Shown: piece by piece, positions 1-5,034 of the stretch
Layout: every line of letters starts with the position of its first letter
How positions within the stretch are numbered: the stretch's first letter is position 1
Assembly (NCBI GenBank): GCA_023452965.1
Contig: JAEXUU010000646.1
Location: 1-5,273 of the forward strand
DNA from: Pseudomonadota bacterium
Lineage (GTDB): Bacteria > Pseudomonadota > Alphaproteobacteria > Rhizobiales > Beijerinckiaceae
Length of the DNA: 5,273 nucleotides
Direction: 5' to 3'
Notes under the pieces: model-generated
Seen by the model: only the letters and a program-made list of their open reading frames with translations
The model's database searches: none
Told to the model about the DNA's origin: nothing
Made by a program: the position numbers and the translations under genes

Positions 1-821
1 TCGCGATAGAAATCGTATCGGATCTCGTCGGCGTTGAAGAGGCCGCGGGTCAGCGGATGATCTTCCGCCCAGAAATCGTTGCGGCGCTTCAGCACCAGCA
101 TCTCGCCCGGCTTGACCTCCTCGACCCGGTAGGGACCGGAGCCGAGCGCCGGCTTGAAGCTGGTGTCGCCGAACTTTTCCGCGTCCGTGGCGTGCTTGGC
201 GAAGATCGGCATGGCGCCGATCACCAGCGGCAATTCGCGGTTGGAGCCGTCGCCGAGCTCGAAGACGACCGTGCCGGGCGAGGGCGCCTCGGCCTTGGTA
301 ATGCGGGCGAGACTGGAGCGGTGGAACGGCTTGCCCTTGGTCTTCAGCATCTCATAGGTGAAGATCACGTCGGCGGAGGTCACCGGCTGCCCGTCAGAGA
401 AGCGGGCGCGCGGATCGATCTCGAAGACCAGACGGGTCCGCTCCGGATTCAGCTCGACCCGGCTGGCGAGCAGGCCATAGGCGGTGAAGGGCTCGTCCGC
501 GGAGCGGAACAGCAGGCTCTGCTGGACATAGCGTGGCACCGCATCGGGCGCGACGCCGAGCACCACGAGCGGGTTCAGGCTGTCGAAGGTGCCTTGCTGG
601 CCGAAGATGATTCGCCCGCCCTTCGGGGCCGCCGGATCGGCATAGGGCAGATGCGTGAACCCCTTCGGCAGGGCCGGCTCGCCATGCATCGCGATGGCGT
701 GATCGCTACCCTGCGCGGCGGCCCGCGGCGCGCCCGCAAACAAGCCAAGGCATGCCGCACCCCCGAGCACGAGCCCGAGAACGCAACGCCGGCGTGCGGA
801 TGCGACAAGATTCCGAAGCAT
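1..821 (-). CDS. YejA-like family 5 extracellular solute-binding protein (peptide ABC transporter), N-terminal part
   Basis: Periplasmic binding component of a peptide ABC importer of SBP family 5, closest in style to YejA, the microcin C/oligopeptide binding protein. Only the first 273 residues are inside the window; the family is usually about 600 residues. An Arg-rich start (residues 1-12) and a hydrophobic stretch (14-30) form a signal peptide, probably cut after the Ala run near residue 36. The mature start has the YejA-type pattern AMHGEPALP (44-52), PYADPAAPKGG (59-69) and DSLNP (80-84). The family 5 signature region is FSDGQPVTSADVIFTYE (141-157). SGPYRV (228-233) and NADEIRYDFYR (263-273) are also typical. 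The start is the ATG at 821-819, with AGGG stretches just upstream as a weak ribosome binding site. The gene is divergent from the IalB-family gene. Permease and ATPase genes, if linked, would lie beyond the left edge. The transported peptide cannot be told from sequence. Confidence 0.93.
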   Translation of the reverse strand, partial: MLRNLVASARRRCVLGLVLGGAACLGLFAGAPRAAAQGSDHAIAMHGEPALPKGFTHLPYADPAAPKGGRIIFGQQGTFDSLNPLVVLGVAPDAVPRYVQQSLLFRSADEPFTAYGLLASRVELNPERTRLVFEIDPRARFSDGQPVTSADVIFTYEMLKTKGKPFHRSSLARITKAEAPSPGTVVFELGDGSNRELPLVIGAMPIFAKHATDAEKFGDTSFKPALGSGPYRVEEVKPGEMLVLKRRNDFWAEDHPLTRGLFNADEIRYDFYR

Positions 822-870
822 GAAAGGCCCTGATTCCCTGCCGGACCATACCATGCGGCCCAAGCCGGAG

Positions 871-897
871 ATGATAGCCAAAACACCGGGGTGCAAA
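871..897 (-). promoter_or_regulatory. weak promoter candidate for the YejA-like gene
   Basis: Read on the minus strand, TTTGCA (897-892) is followed after 15 nt by TATCAT (876-871), about 50 nt upstream of the YejA-like start codon. TATCAT is a reasonable -10 match. The -35 match is poor and the spacer is short, so this is only a candidate. Confidence 0.22.
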
Positions 898-959
898 CTT
901 ACGTTTGGTCGCCTCTTTCGGGCTGGAAACCAAGGGAAGAACTCGCTAAACGCAAGCCG

Positions 960-978
960 AGGCGTCATTCAAACGCCT
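960..978. repeat. short inverted repeat in the divergent intergenic region
   Basis: AGGCGT (960-965) and ACGCCT (973-978) form a perfect 6-bp inverted repeat with a 7-nt spacer. It lies near the middle of the region between two divergent genes, a plausible place for a regulator site, but a repeat this short can arise by chance in GC-rich DNA. Confidence 0.3.
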
Positions 979-1013
979 TAATCGCGCCTGATGTGCTCAT
1001 GCCAACCCCGGCT

Positions 1014-1028
1014 CCGGCACCATGCCGG
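1014..1028. repeat. short inverted repeat upstream of the IalB-family gene
   Basis: CCGGCA (1014-1019), CCA, TGCCGG (1023-1028) is a perfect 6-bp inverted repeat with a 3-nt centre. It ends 69 nt before the preferred ATG of the IalB-family gene. It could be an operator or a small hairpin in the leader. I could not place a convincing promoter in 900-1097. Confidence 0.3.
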
Positions 1029-1085
1029 TTGAGCTTTCGGTATTGCGCGCGGCCTCCATGTGCCGCTTAGCCAGTTTGCATGTTC

Positions 1086-1090
1086 GAGGA
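1086..1090 (+). promoter_or_regulatory. ribosome binding site that decides the IalB-family start
   Basis: GAGGA lies 7 nt before the ATG at 1098, ideal Shine-Dalgarno spacing. An in-frame ATG at 1080 precedes this site and has no comparable motif of its own, so 1098 is preferred and translation from 1080 would run through the binding site. Confidence 0.8.
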
Positions 1091-1097
1091 ACTTCAG

Positions 1098-1925
1098 ATG
1101 TCCGCTTCGTCTTGCCTGCCCCTGCACAAGGGCGCCACCGCGAAGAGCACGATCCGCGGCCTCGCGCTCGTACTGGGCGCGGCCGTCGCTCTCGCGCCTT
1201 TCTCCGCCATGTCCCAGGCGCAGCGTCCTGCCGCCAAGCCGGCGGCGCCGGCCCAGCAGCCGGCGCAGCAGCCCGCTCAGGGCCAGGGCGCCCAGAACGG
1301 CCCGACCGTCGTTCAGGTGAAGCCCGAGCCGTCGCAGACGAACTGGACGAAGGTCTGCGGCAAGGATCCGGCGGCCAACAAGGAAATCTGCTACACGACC
1401 CGCGACTTCGTCTCGGATCAGGGCCAGCCGGTGCTCGCCGTCGCCGTCTATGACGTCAAGGGCGACCCGAACAAGATCGTGCGCTTCCTGATGCCGCTCG
1501 GCCTGCTGCTGCAGCCCGGCATCCGCTTCGGCGTCGACACCGCCCAGCCGACCCCCGGCCGCTTCGCGATCTGCTTCCCGAACGGCTGCTTCGCCGAGGC
1601 GCAGATCAAGGACGACTTCATCAACCAGATGAAGAAGGGCACGAACCTGAACATCAGCGTCCAGAACCAGGGCGCGCGCGAGGTTTCCTTCTCGATCCCG
1701 CTGACGGACTTCGCCAAGGGCTTCGACGGCGCGCCGATCGATCCGAAGGTGCTCGAGGATCAGCAGAAGCAGCTCCAGGACGAGCTGGCCAAGCGCCAGG
1801 ACGAACTGCGCAAGCGCCTCGGCGGCAGCGGCGCCAGCGCGGCTCCGGGCACCCCCGGTGCGCCGGCGGCTCCGGGCACGATGCCCGCTCCGGGCGCCGC
1901 GCCGGCTCCTGCGCCGATGCCCTGA
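1098..1925 (+). CDS. IalB-family (invasion associated locus B) exported protein
   Basis: 275-residue exported protein with an IalB domain. IalB was named for a Bartonella erythrocyte-invasion locus, but homologues are widespread in free-living Rhizobiales, where their role is poorly defined; virulence should not be inferred. A signal peptide covers about residues 1-41 (hydrophobic 21-37, likely cut after SQA). Residues 42-68 are an Ala/Pro/Gln linker with AQQP repeated. The IalB core runs from about 72 to 210: NWTKVC (82-87), EICYTTRDF (96-104), a hydrophobic segment with MPLGLLLQPGIRFGVD (132-147), then RFAICFPNGCFAEAQI (155-170). The core has four cysteines (87, 98, 159, 164) that could form two disulfides in the periplasm. 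Residues 216-241 are charged and Gln-rich, probably coiled coil, and 242-275 form a Gly/Ala/Pro tail. The family is often near 180-200 residues, so the linker, coiled coil and tail make this copy long. The gene stands alone, with its own terminator. Confidence 0.88.
   Translation: MSASSCLPLHKGATAKSTIRGLALVLGAAVALAPFSAMSQAQRPAAKPAAPAQQPAQQPAQGQGAQNGPTVVQVKPEPSQTNWTKVCGKDPAANKEICYTTRDFVSDQGQPVLAVAVYDVKGDPNKIVRFLMPLGLLLQPGIRFGVDTAQPTPGRFAICFPNGCFAEAQIKDDFINQMKKGTNLNISVQNQGAREVSFSIPLTDFAKGFDGAPIDPKVLEDQQKQLQDELAKRQDELRKRLGGSGASAAPGTPGAPAAPGTMPAPGAAPAPAPMP
1251..1274 (+). repeat. 12-nt tandem repeat encoding AQQP twice
   Basis: GCCCAGCAGCCG (1251-1262) and GCGCAGCAGCCC (1263-1274) are two near-identical 12-nt units coding for Ala-Gln-Gln-Pro in the linker between signal peptide and IalB core. 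In-frame units of this kind can change in number by slippage. Confidence 0.6.
1841..1895 (+). repeat. imperfect repeats in the Pro/Ala-rich tail of the IalB-family gene
   Basis: GGCTCCGGGCAC occurs at 1841-1852 and again at 1868-1879, exactly 27 nt apart, so in frame. A shorter copy, GCTCCGGGC, is at 1887-1895. They encode the AAPGT and PAPGA-type stretches of the C-terminal tail. Confidence 0.6.
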
Positions 1926-1951
1926 TCGAATGCCAGACTGCGACAATCGAG

Positions 1952-1978
1952 GCCGGACCGAAAGGTCCGGCGTTTTTT
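1952..1978 (+). terminator. intrinsic terminator of the IalB-family gene
   Basis: GCCGGACC (1952-1959), a GAAA tetraloop (1960-1963) and GGTCCGGC (1964-1971) form a perfect 8-bp stem, followed by G and six T (1973-1978). It begins 27 nt after the stop codon at 1923-1925. The hairpin would also form in RNA from the convergent mazG gene, which ends 30 bp away, but on that strand no T-run follows it, so it should act mainly on the plus strand. Confidence 0.9.
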
Positions 1979-2007
1979 GTTGTTCTGAAGGACGGCGCCG
2001 GAACGGC

Positions 2008-2847
2008 TCAGCCGCGCTCGGCGCGCTCGGCCTGCTTGACCCGCTGCCAGAGCGCCTCGAGCTCGTCGAGAGACGCTTCGGCGGCATTTCTGCCCTCATC
2101 GGCGAGCCTTGCCTCGATCCCGGCGAAGCGGCGCTCGAACTTGGCGCTGGCGGCGGCGAGGCAGGCCTCGGGATCGGCATCGACATGCCGGGCGAGATTG
2201 GCGACGACGAAGAGGAGGTCGCCGATTTCCTCGGCGATGGCAGCCTTGTCGCCGCCTTCGAGGGCCTCCTCGATCTCCCTCGTCTCCTCGCGAATCTTGT
2301 CGAGCACGAGCCTTGCATCCTTCCAGTCGAAGCCGACGGTCGAGGCCCTGGCTTGCAGCTTCCAGGCGCGCGTCAGGGCGGGCAGGGCGGTCGGCACCCC
2401 CGCGAGTACGCCCTCCTCGGTGGATGGGGCCGGCAGCCCCGCGGCCAGATGCGCAGCCGCCTTGTCGGCCCGCTCCTGCGCCTTGATCTGGCCCCACAGC
2501 GCCTTGACCTCGGCCGGCGAGAGATCGCGCGCATCGCCGAAGACGTGCGGATGACGGCGGATCAGCTTGCTGGTGATCGCCTCGACGACGTCCGGAAAGG
2601 CGAAGGCGCCCGCTTCCTCGGCCATCCGCGCATGGAAAACCACCTGCAACAGAAGATCGCCGAGCTCGTCCTTGAGGTCGACGAGATCACCGCGGGCGAT
2701 GGCGTCGGCAACCTCATAGGCCTCTTCGACGGTGTAGGGGGCGATGGAGGCGAAATCCTGCTCCAGATCCCATGGGCAGCCGGTTCCGGGCGTGCGCAGA
2801 GCCGCCATGATCTCGATCAGGCGGGCGATATCGCGATCGGGCTTCAA
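2008..2847 (-). CDS. mazG: nucleoside triphosphate pyrophosphohydrolase MazG
   Basis: Cytosolic enzyme hydrolysing NTPs and dNTPs to monophosphates and pyrophosphate. In E. coli it cleans up aberrant nucleotides and modulates the nutritional-stress response. The 279-residue length is close to E. coli MazG (about 263). The first domain has the family start GCPWD (23-27), IAPYTVEEAYEV (35-46), the metal-binding pairs E42/E45 and E61/D64 (ELGD), and RRHPHVFGD (97-105). The second domain repeats the EXXE...EXXD pattern with E188/E191 and E207/D210. Both metal sites look intact. Translation appears to start at TTG (2847-2845): AAGGAG sits 10 nt upstream at 2863-2858, and the N-terminus aligns with E. 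coli MazG from here, while the first in-frame ATG, at residue 14, would cut into the first helix. It converges on the IalB-family gene (82-bp gap) and diverges from arfB. It is not next to mazEF, the toxin-antitoxin pair it neighbours in E. coli. Confidence 0.96.
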   Translation of the reverse strand: MKPDRDIARLIEIMAALRTPGTGCPWDLEQDFASIAPYTVEEAYEVADAIARGDLVDLKDELGDLLLQVVFHARMAEEAGAFAFPDVVEAITSKLIRRHPHVFGDARDLSPAEVKALWGQIKAQERADKAAAHLAAGLPAPSTEEGVLAGVPTALPALTRAWKLQARASTVGFDWKDARLVLDKIREETREIEEALEGGDKAAIAEEIGDLLFVVANLARHVDADPEACLAAASAKFERRFAGIEARLADEGRNAAEASLDELEALWQRVKQAERAERG

Positions 2848-2857
2848 CGCTGCAATT

Positions 2858-2863
2858 CTCCTT
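2858..2863 (-). promoter_or_regulatory. ribosome binding site supporting the TTG start of mazG
   Basis: The minus strand reads AAGGAG at 2863-2858, 10 nt before TTG at 2847. A nearer TTG at 2856-2854 is not in the mazG frame and hits a stop three codons later, so 2847 is the workable start. Confidence 0.7.
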
Positions 2864-2884
2864 GGGGTGCGCTACCGTCCTCCC

Positions 2885-3304
2885 ATGATTCAAGTGACCC
2901 CGTCCATTGCGATCGACGAGAGCCTGATCGAGGAGAGCTTCGTGCGCGCCTCGGGGCCGGGCGGCCAGAACGTCAACAAGGTCTCGTCGGCGGTCCAGTT
3001 GCGCTTCAACGCTGCGGCGGCCGATTTGCCGGATCATCTGCGCGAGAAGCTGCCGCGGGTCGCCGGAAAGCGCATGACGCAGGACGGCACCATCATCGTG
3101 GTGGCGCAGCGCTTTCGCGACCAGCAGCGCAATCGGCAGGATGCGCTGGAGCGCCTGCTCGCGATCCTGCGCGAGGCGGCCGAGCGCCAGAAGGCCCGCC
3201 GGCCGACCAGGGCGACCTATGGCTCGCAGCAGCGAAGGCTCGCATCGAAGGCAAAGCGCAGCCGCGACAAGAGCCTGCGTTCAGGCAAGCCCGGGGATGA
3301 CTGA
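2885..3304 (+). CDS. arfB: peptidyl-tRNA hydrolase ArfB (YaeJ-type ribosome rescue factor)
   Basis: ArfB enters ribosomes stalled at the 3' end of an mRNA with no stop codon and hydrolyses the peptidyl-tRNA, acting beside or instead of tmRNA trans-translation. The 139-residue length matches E. coli ArfB (140). The catalytic GGQ is at residues 26-28 within RASGPGGQNVNKVSS (21-35), the same position as in E. coli. There is no codon-recognition domain as in RF1/RF2. The C-terminal tail that threads into the empty mRNA channel is present and basic: ARRPTRATYGSQQRRLASKA (104-123) and KRSRDKSLRSGK (124-135). The ATG at 2885 gives the family N-terminus. No Shine-Dalgarno sequence precedes it, so initiation may be leaderless or weak. 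Its stop overlaps the recX start by 8 nt, indicating one operon. A plain class I release factor is excluded by length. Confidence 0.95.
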   Translation: MIQVTPSIAIDESLIEESFVRASGPGGQNVNKVSSAVQLRFNAAAADLPDHLREKLPRVAGKRMTQDGTIIVVAQRFRDQQRNRQDALERLLAILREAAERQKARRPTRATYGSQQRRLASKAKRSRDKSLRSGKPGDD

Positions 3305-3854
3305 GGCAGGGACCGGCGCGAGCCGGGCACGAAGCGCCGGGCAGGGCCGGGCGCCGCGACCGATCAACCCGACCTATCTGCAGCGAGCGGCGATGCACTA
3401 TCTCCATCGCTATGCGGTCTCGTCGAGCCAGCTCCAGCGGGTGCTCGAGCGCAAGGTCGAGCGCAGCTGCCGCCATCACGGCGGCGAGCCCGGTGAATTC
3501 TCCGGCATGGTCGCGGATGCGGTCGCGGCCTGCGTCAGGAGTGGCCTCGTCGATGACCAGCGCTTCGCCGAGGCGAGGGCGCAGAGCCTCCGGCGCAAGG
3601 GGCGTTCGGCGCGGGCTGTCTCGGCCGGCCTCGCGGCCAAGGGCGTGCCGCGCGAGATCGCCGCGGCAGCCCTGCCCGACAGCGACGAGGATGAGCTTGC
3701 CGCGGCCCGCATCGCGGCAAGGCGCAAGCGGCTCGGGCCCTGGAGCAGGCCCGGGCAGGAGCAGGACCGCCAGAAGCAGCTTGCCGCACTGGCGCGCGCC
3801 GGGTTCAGCATGAAAATCGCCCGCGCCGTGATCGACGACGCGGGCGAGATATAG
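3297..3854 (+). CDS. recX: RecA regulatory protein RecX
   Basis: RecX binds RecA filaments on single-stranded DNA and usually limits RecA recombination and SOS coprotease activity. The 185-residue protein begins with a basic, probably disordered stretch (1-23), followed by the three-helix repeats of the family: NPTYLQRAAMHYLHRYAVSS (24-43), then LVDDQRFAEARAQSLRRKG (84-102) with the AVSAGLAAKGVPREIA segment (107-122), and last RQKQLAALARAGFSMKIARA (158-177). The start is the ATG at 3297, inside the end of arfB, where ATGACTGA joins start and stop. Only a GGGG run precedes it, so coupled re-initiation is likely. It is not adjacent to recA in this window. It converges on the Bug-family gene with 28 bp between stops and no clear terminator hairpin, so read-through into antisense of that gene is possible. 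Confidence 0.92.
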   Translation: MTEAGTGASRARSAGQGRAPRPINPTYLQRAAMHYLHRYAVSSSQLQRVLERKVERSCRHHGGEPGEFSGMVADAVAACVRSGLVDDQRFAEARAQSLRRKGRSARAVSAGLAAKGVPREIAAAALPDSDEDELAAARIAARRKRLGPWSRPGQEQDRQKQLAALARAGFSMKIARAVIDDAGEI

Positions 3855-3882
3855 AGCCGGAGCGGTCTCGTCTTGGAGGCGC

Positions 3883-4863
3883 TCAGTCCGGCTTGACGTT
3901 GGCGTCGGCGACGACCTTGCCCCAGCGTTCGACCTCGGACTTGACGAAGGCGCCGAAGGCCGCGCCGTAGAGATCCGGGGTTTCCGAGCCGTTCCGCTTC
4001 CAGGCGTCGCTGACCATCGGCGTCGCGAGCGCCTTCTTCACCTCGGCGGTCATCTTCTCGACGACCTCCGGCGGCGTGTTCTTGGGCGCCCACATCGCAT
4101 ACCAGGTCGAGACCTCGTAGCCGGGCAGGCCGGCCTCGGCCGCGGTCGGCACGTCGGGGAAGGCGGCGGTGCGCTTCGGCGCGGCGACGGCGAGCGCCTT
4201 GAGCTTGCCGCCGGAGATCTGCGCCGCCGAGGAGCCGAGCCCGTCGAAGGCGAGATCGACCTGGCCGGCGACCAGATCCTGCATCAGCGGGCCGGCGCCG
4301 CGATAGGGCACATGGGTGAAGTTGGCCTTGGACATCAGCTTGAACAGCTCACCGGCGAGGTGATGGGTCGTGCCGTTGCCGGCCGAGCCGTAGTTGAGCT
4401 TGTCCGGGTTCTTCCGGCCGTATTCGATCAACTCGGCCAGCGTCTTGGCCTCGACCTTGCCGGGATGGACGACCACGACCTGCGGCGGCTGCGCGATGAT
4501 GCCGATCGGGATGAAGTCGGTCTGGATGTTGTAGTCGAGCTTGGGATAGAGCGCCGGCGCGATCGCGTGATGGGCCGCGCCGATGAAGAAGGTGTAGCCG
4601 TCGCCCGCCGCCTTGGAGGCCGCCGAGGCGCCGACCGTGCCGCCGGCCCCGCCGCGATTGTCGATCAGGATGCGCTGGCCGAGCTGCTGCTCGAGTTGCG
4701 CCGCCAACGGCCTGGCGAAGGCGTCCGTGCCACCGCCGGCCGGGAAGGGCACGATGAAGGTGACCGGCTTCTGCGGCCAGGCCTGGGCCTGTACCGGCGC
4801 CGAGGGCGCGAACTGGACAAGGGCGGCGAGCGCGATGGCGCCGAGCCAACCGGATTTGAGCAT
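3883..4863 (-). CDS. Bug/TctC-family tripartite tricarboxylate transporter substrate-binding protein
   Basis: Periplasmic binding protein of the Bug (TctC) family, which captures carboxylates or other small organic compounds, in some cases for a TctAB permease. 326 residues, usual for the family. Signal peptide at about 1-28 (hydrophobic 7-24, cut near VQA or QAQA), mature start WPQKPVTFIVPF (29-40). The ligand-loop motifs are present: PFPAGGGTDAFAR (39-51), DNRGGAGGTVGA (68-79), NYGSAGNGTTHHLAGELF (157-174), HVPYRGAGPLMQDLVAGQVD (184-203), and FPDVPTAAEAGLPGYE (235-250). The start is taken as ATG 4863-4861, because GGGGAGGA (4876-4869) lies 5 nt upstream; the in-frame ATG at 4878 overlaps this site and is unlikely. 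No tctA or tctB is in the window. Such orphan binding proteins are common and often numerous in Bordetella and Bosea-type genomes. The ligand cannot be assigned. Confidence 0.95.
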   Translation of the reverse strand: MLKSGWLGAIALAALVQFAPSAPVQAQAWPQKPVTFIVPFPAGGGTDAFARPLAAQLEQQLGQRILIDNRGGAGGTVGASAASKAAGDGYTFFIGAAHHAIAPALYPKLDYNIQTDFIPIGIIAQPPQVVVVHPGKVEAKTLAELIEYGRKNPDKLNYGSAGNGTTHHLAGELFKLMSKANFTHVPYRGAGPLMQDLVAGQVDLAFDGLGSSAAQISGGKLKALAVAAPKRTAAFPDVPTAAEAGLPGYEVSTWYAMWAPKNTPPEVVEKMTAEVKKALATPMVSDAWKRNGSETPDLYGAAFGAFVKSEVERWGKVVADANVKPD

Positions 4864-4868
4864 TCTGA

Positions 4869-4876
4869 TCCTCCCC
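4869..4876 (-). promoter_or_regulatory. ribosome binding site that decides the Bug-family start
   Basis: GGGGAGGA on the minus strand, 5 nt before ATG 4863, is a strong Shine-Dalgarno match. It overlaps the upstream in-frame ATG at 4878-4876, which adds five residues, so that ATG is probably not used. Confidence 0.82.
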
Positions 4877-4918
4877 ATGAGAACGCGGAAGAGGCTCTTT
4901 CCGGCCTCGTACCCGCCT

Positions 4919-4937
4919 GCCGCCCGGCAATGGCGGC
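4919..4937. repeat. short inverted repeat in the leader of the Bug-family gene
   Basis: GCCGCC (4919-4924) and GGCGGC (4932-4937) pair over a 7-nt spacer, about 55 nt upstream of the Bug-family start. It could be an operator or a leader hairpin; in DNA this rich in GC it may be chance. No confident promoter was seen in 4864-5034. Confidence 0.25.
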
Positions 4938-4990
4938 CGGACGTTCCCGAGGATTAGGACATCACTGCTGACGAATGGCAAGAGAGCGCC

Positions 4991-5006
4991 GCCGCGGTTC
5001 CGCGGC
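4991..5006 (-). terminator. possible terminator hairpin after the molybdoenzyme gene
   Basis: GCCGCGG (4991-4997), TT, CCGCGGC (5000-5006) is a perfect 7-bp inverted repeat located 28 nt after the stop of the minus-strand molybdoenzyme gene. On that strand it is followed by GGCGCTCTCTTG, which is not a true T-run, so it is at best a weak intrinsic terminator. Confidence 0.35.
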
Positions 5007-5034
5007 CGTCGGCCTCACGCAAAAATCGGCGGGT

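Noticed and set aside
21..24. Lipoprotein signal in the YejA-like protein, from a Cys at residue 24
   Set aside because: The preceding residues Gly-Ala-Ala lack the Leu-like residue expected at -3 of a lipobox, and a standard signal peptidase I site follows near residue 36. The positions given here are residue numbers.
57..833. Open frame of 258 codons on the plus strand at the left end
   Set aside because: It is antisense to the YejA-like gene, whose product is clearly recognisable, and its own translation resembles no protein family I know.
978..2318. Long open frame (446 codons) on the minus strand across the IalB-family gene and the end of mazG
   Set aside because: Its translation is low-complexity Arg/Ala/Gly/Ser, it crosses a strong terminator and lies antisense or out of frame to two recognised genes. 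GC-rich codon use explains it.
2744..2884. 47-residue N-terminal extension of ArfB using an upstream ATG
   Set aside because: It would overlap the start of mazG on the other strand, and E. coli ArfB aligns from the ATG at 2885 with GGQ at the same residue numbers.
3141..3296. 52-residue N-terminal extension of RecX inside arfB
   Set aside because: The extension is an out-of-frame reading of the arfB coding region. RecX homology begins after residue 23 of the shorter form, whose ATG at 3297 fits translational coupling.
1858..3300. Long open frame (480 codons) on the plus strand across mazG and arfB
   Set aside because: It is antisense to mazG and in the wrong frame for arfB, with no recognisable domain. 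It is a shadow of GC bias.
4312..4971. Open frame of 219 codons on the plus strand over the Bug-family gene
   Set aside because: It is antisense to a complete, well-conserved gene, and its Arg/Gly/Asp/Leu-rich translation is typical of a mirror frame.
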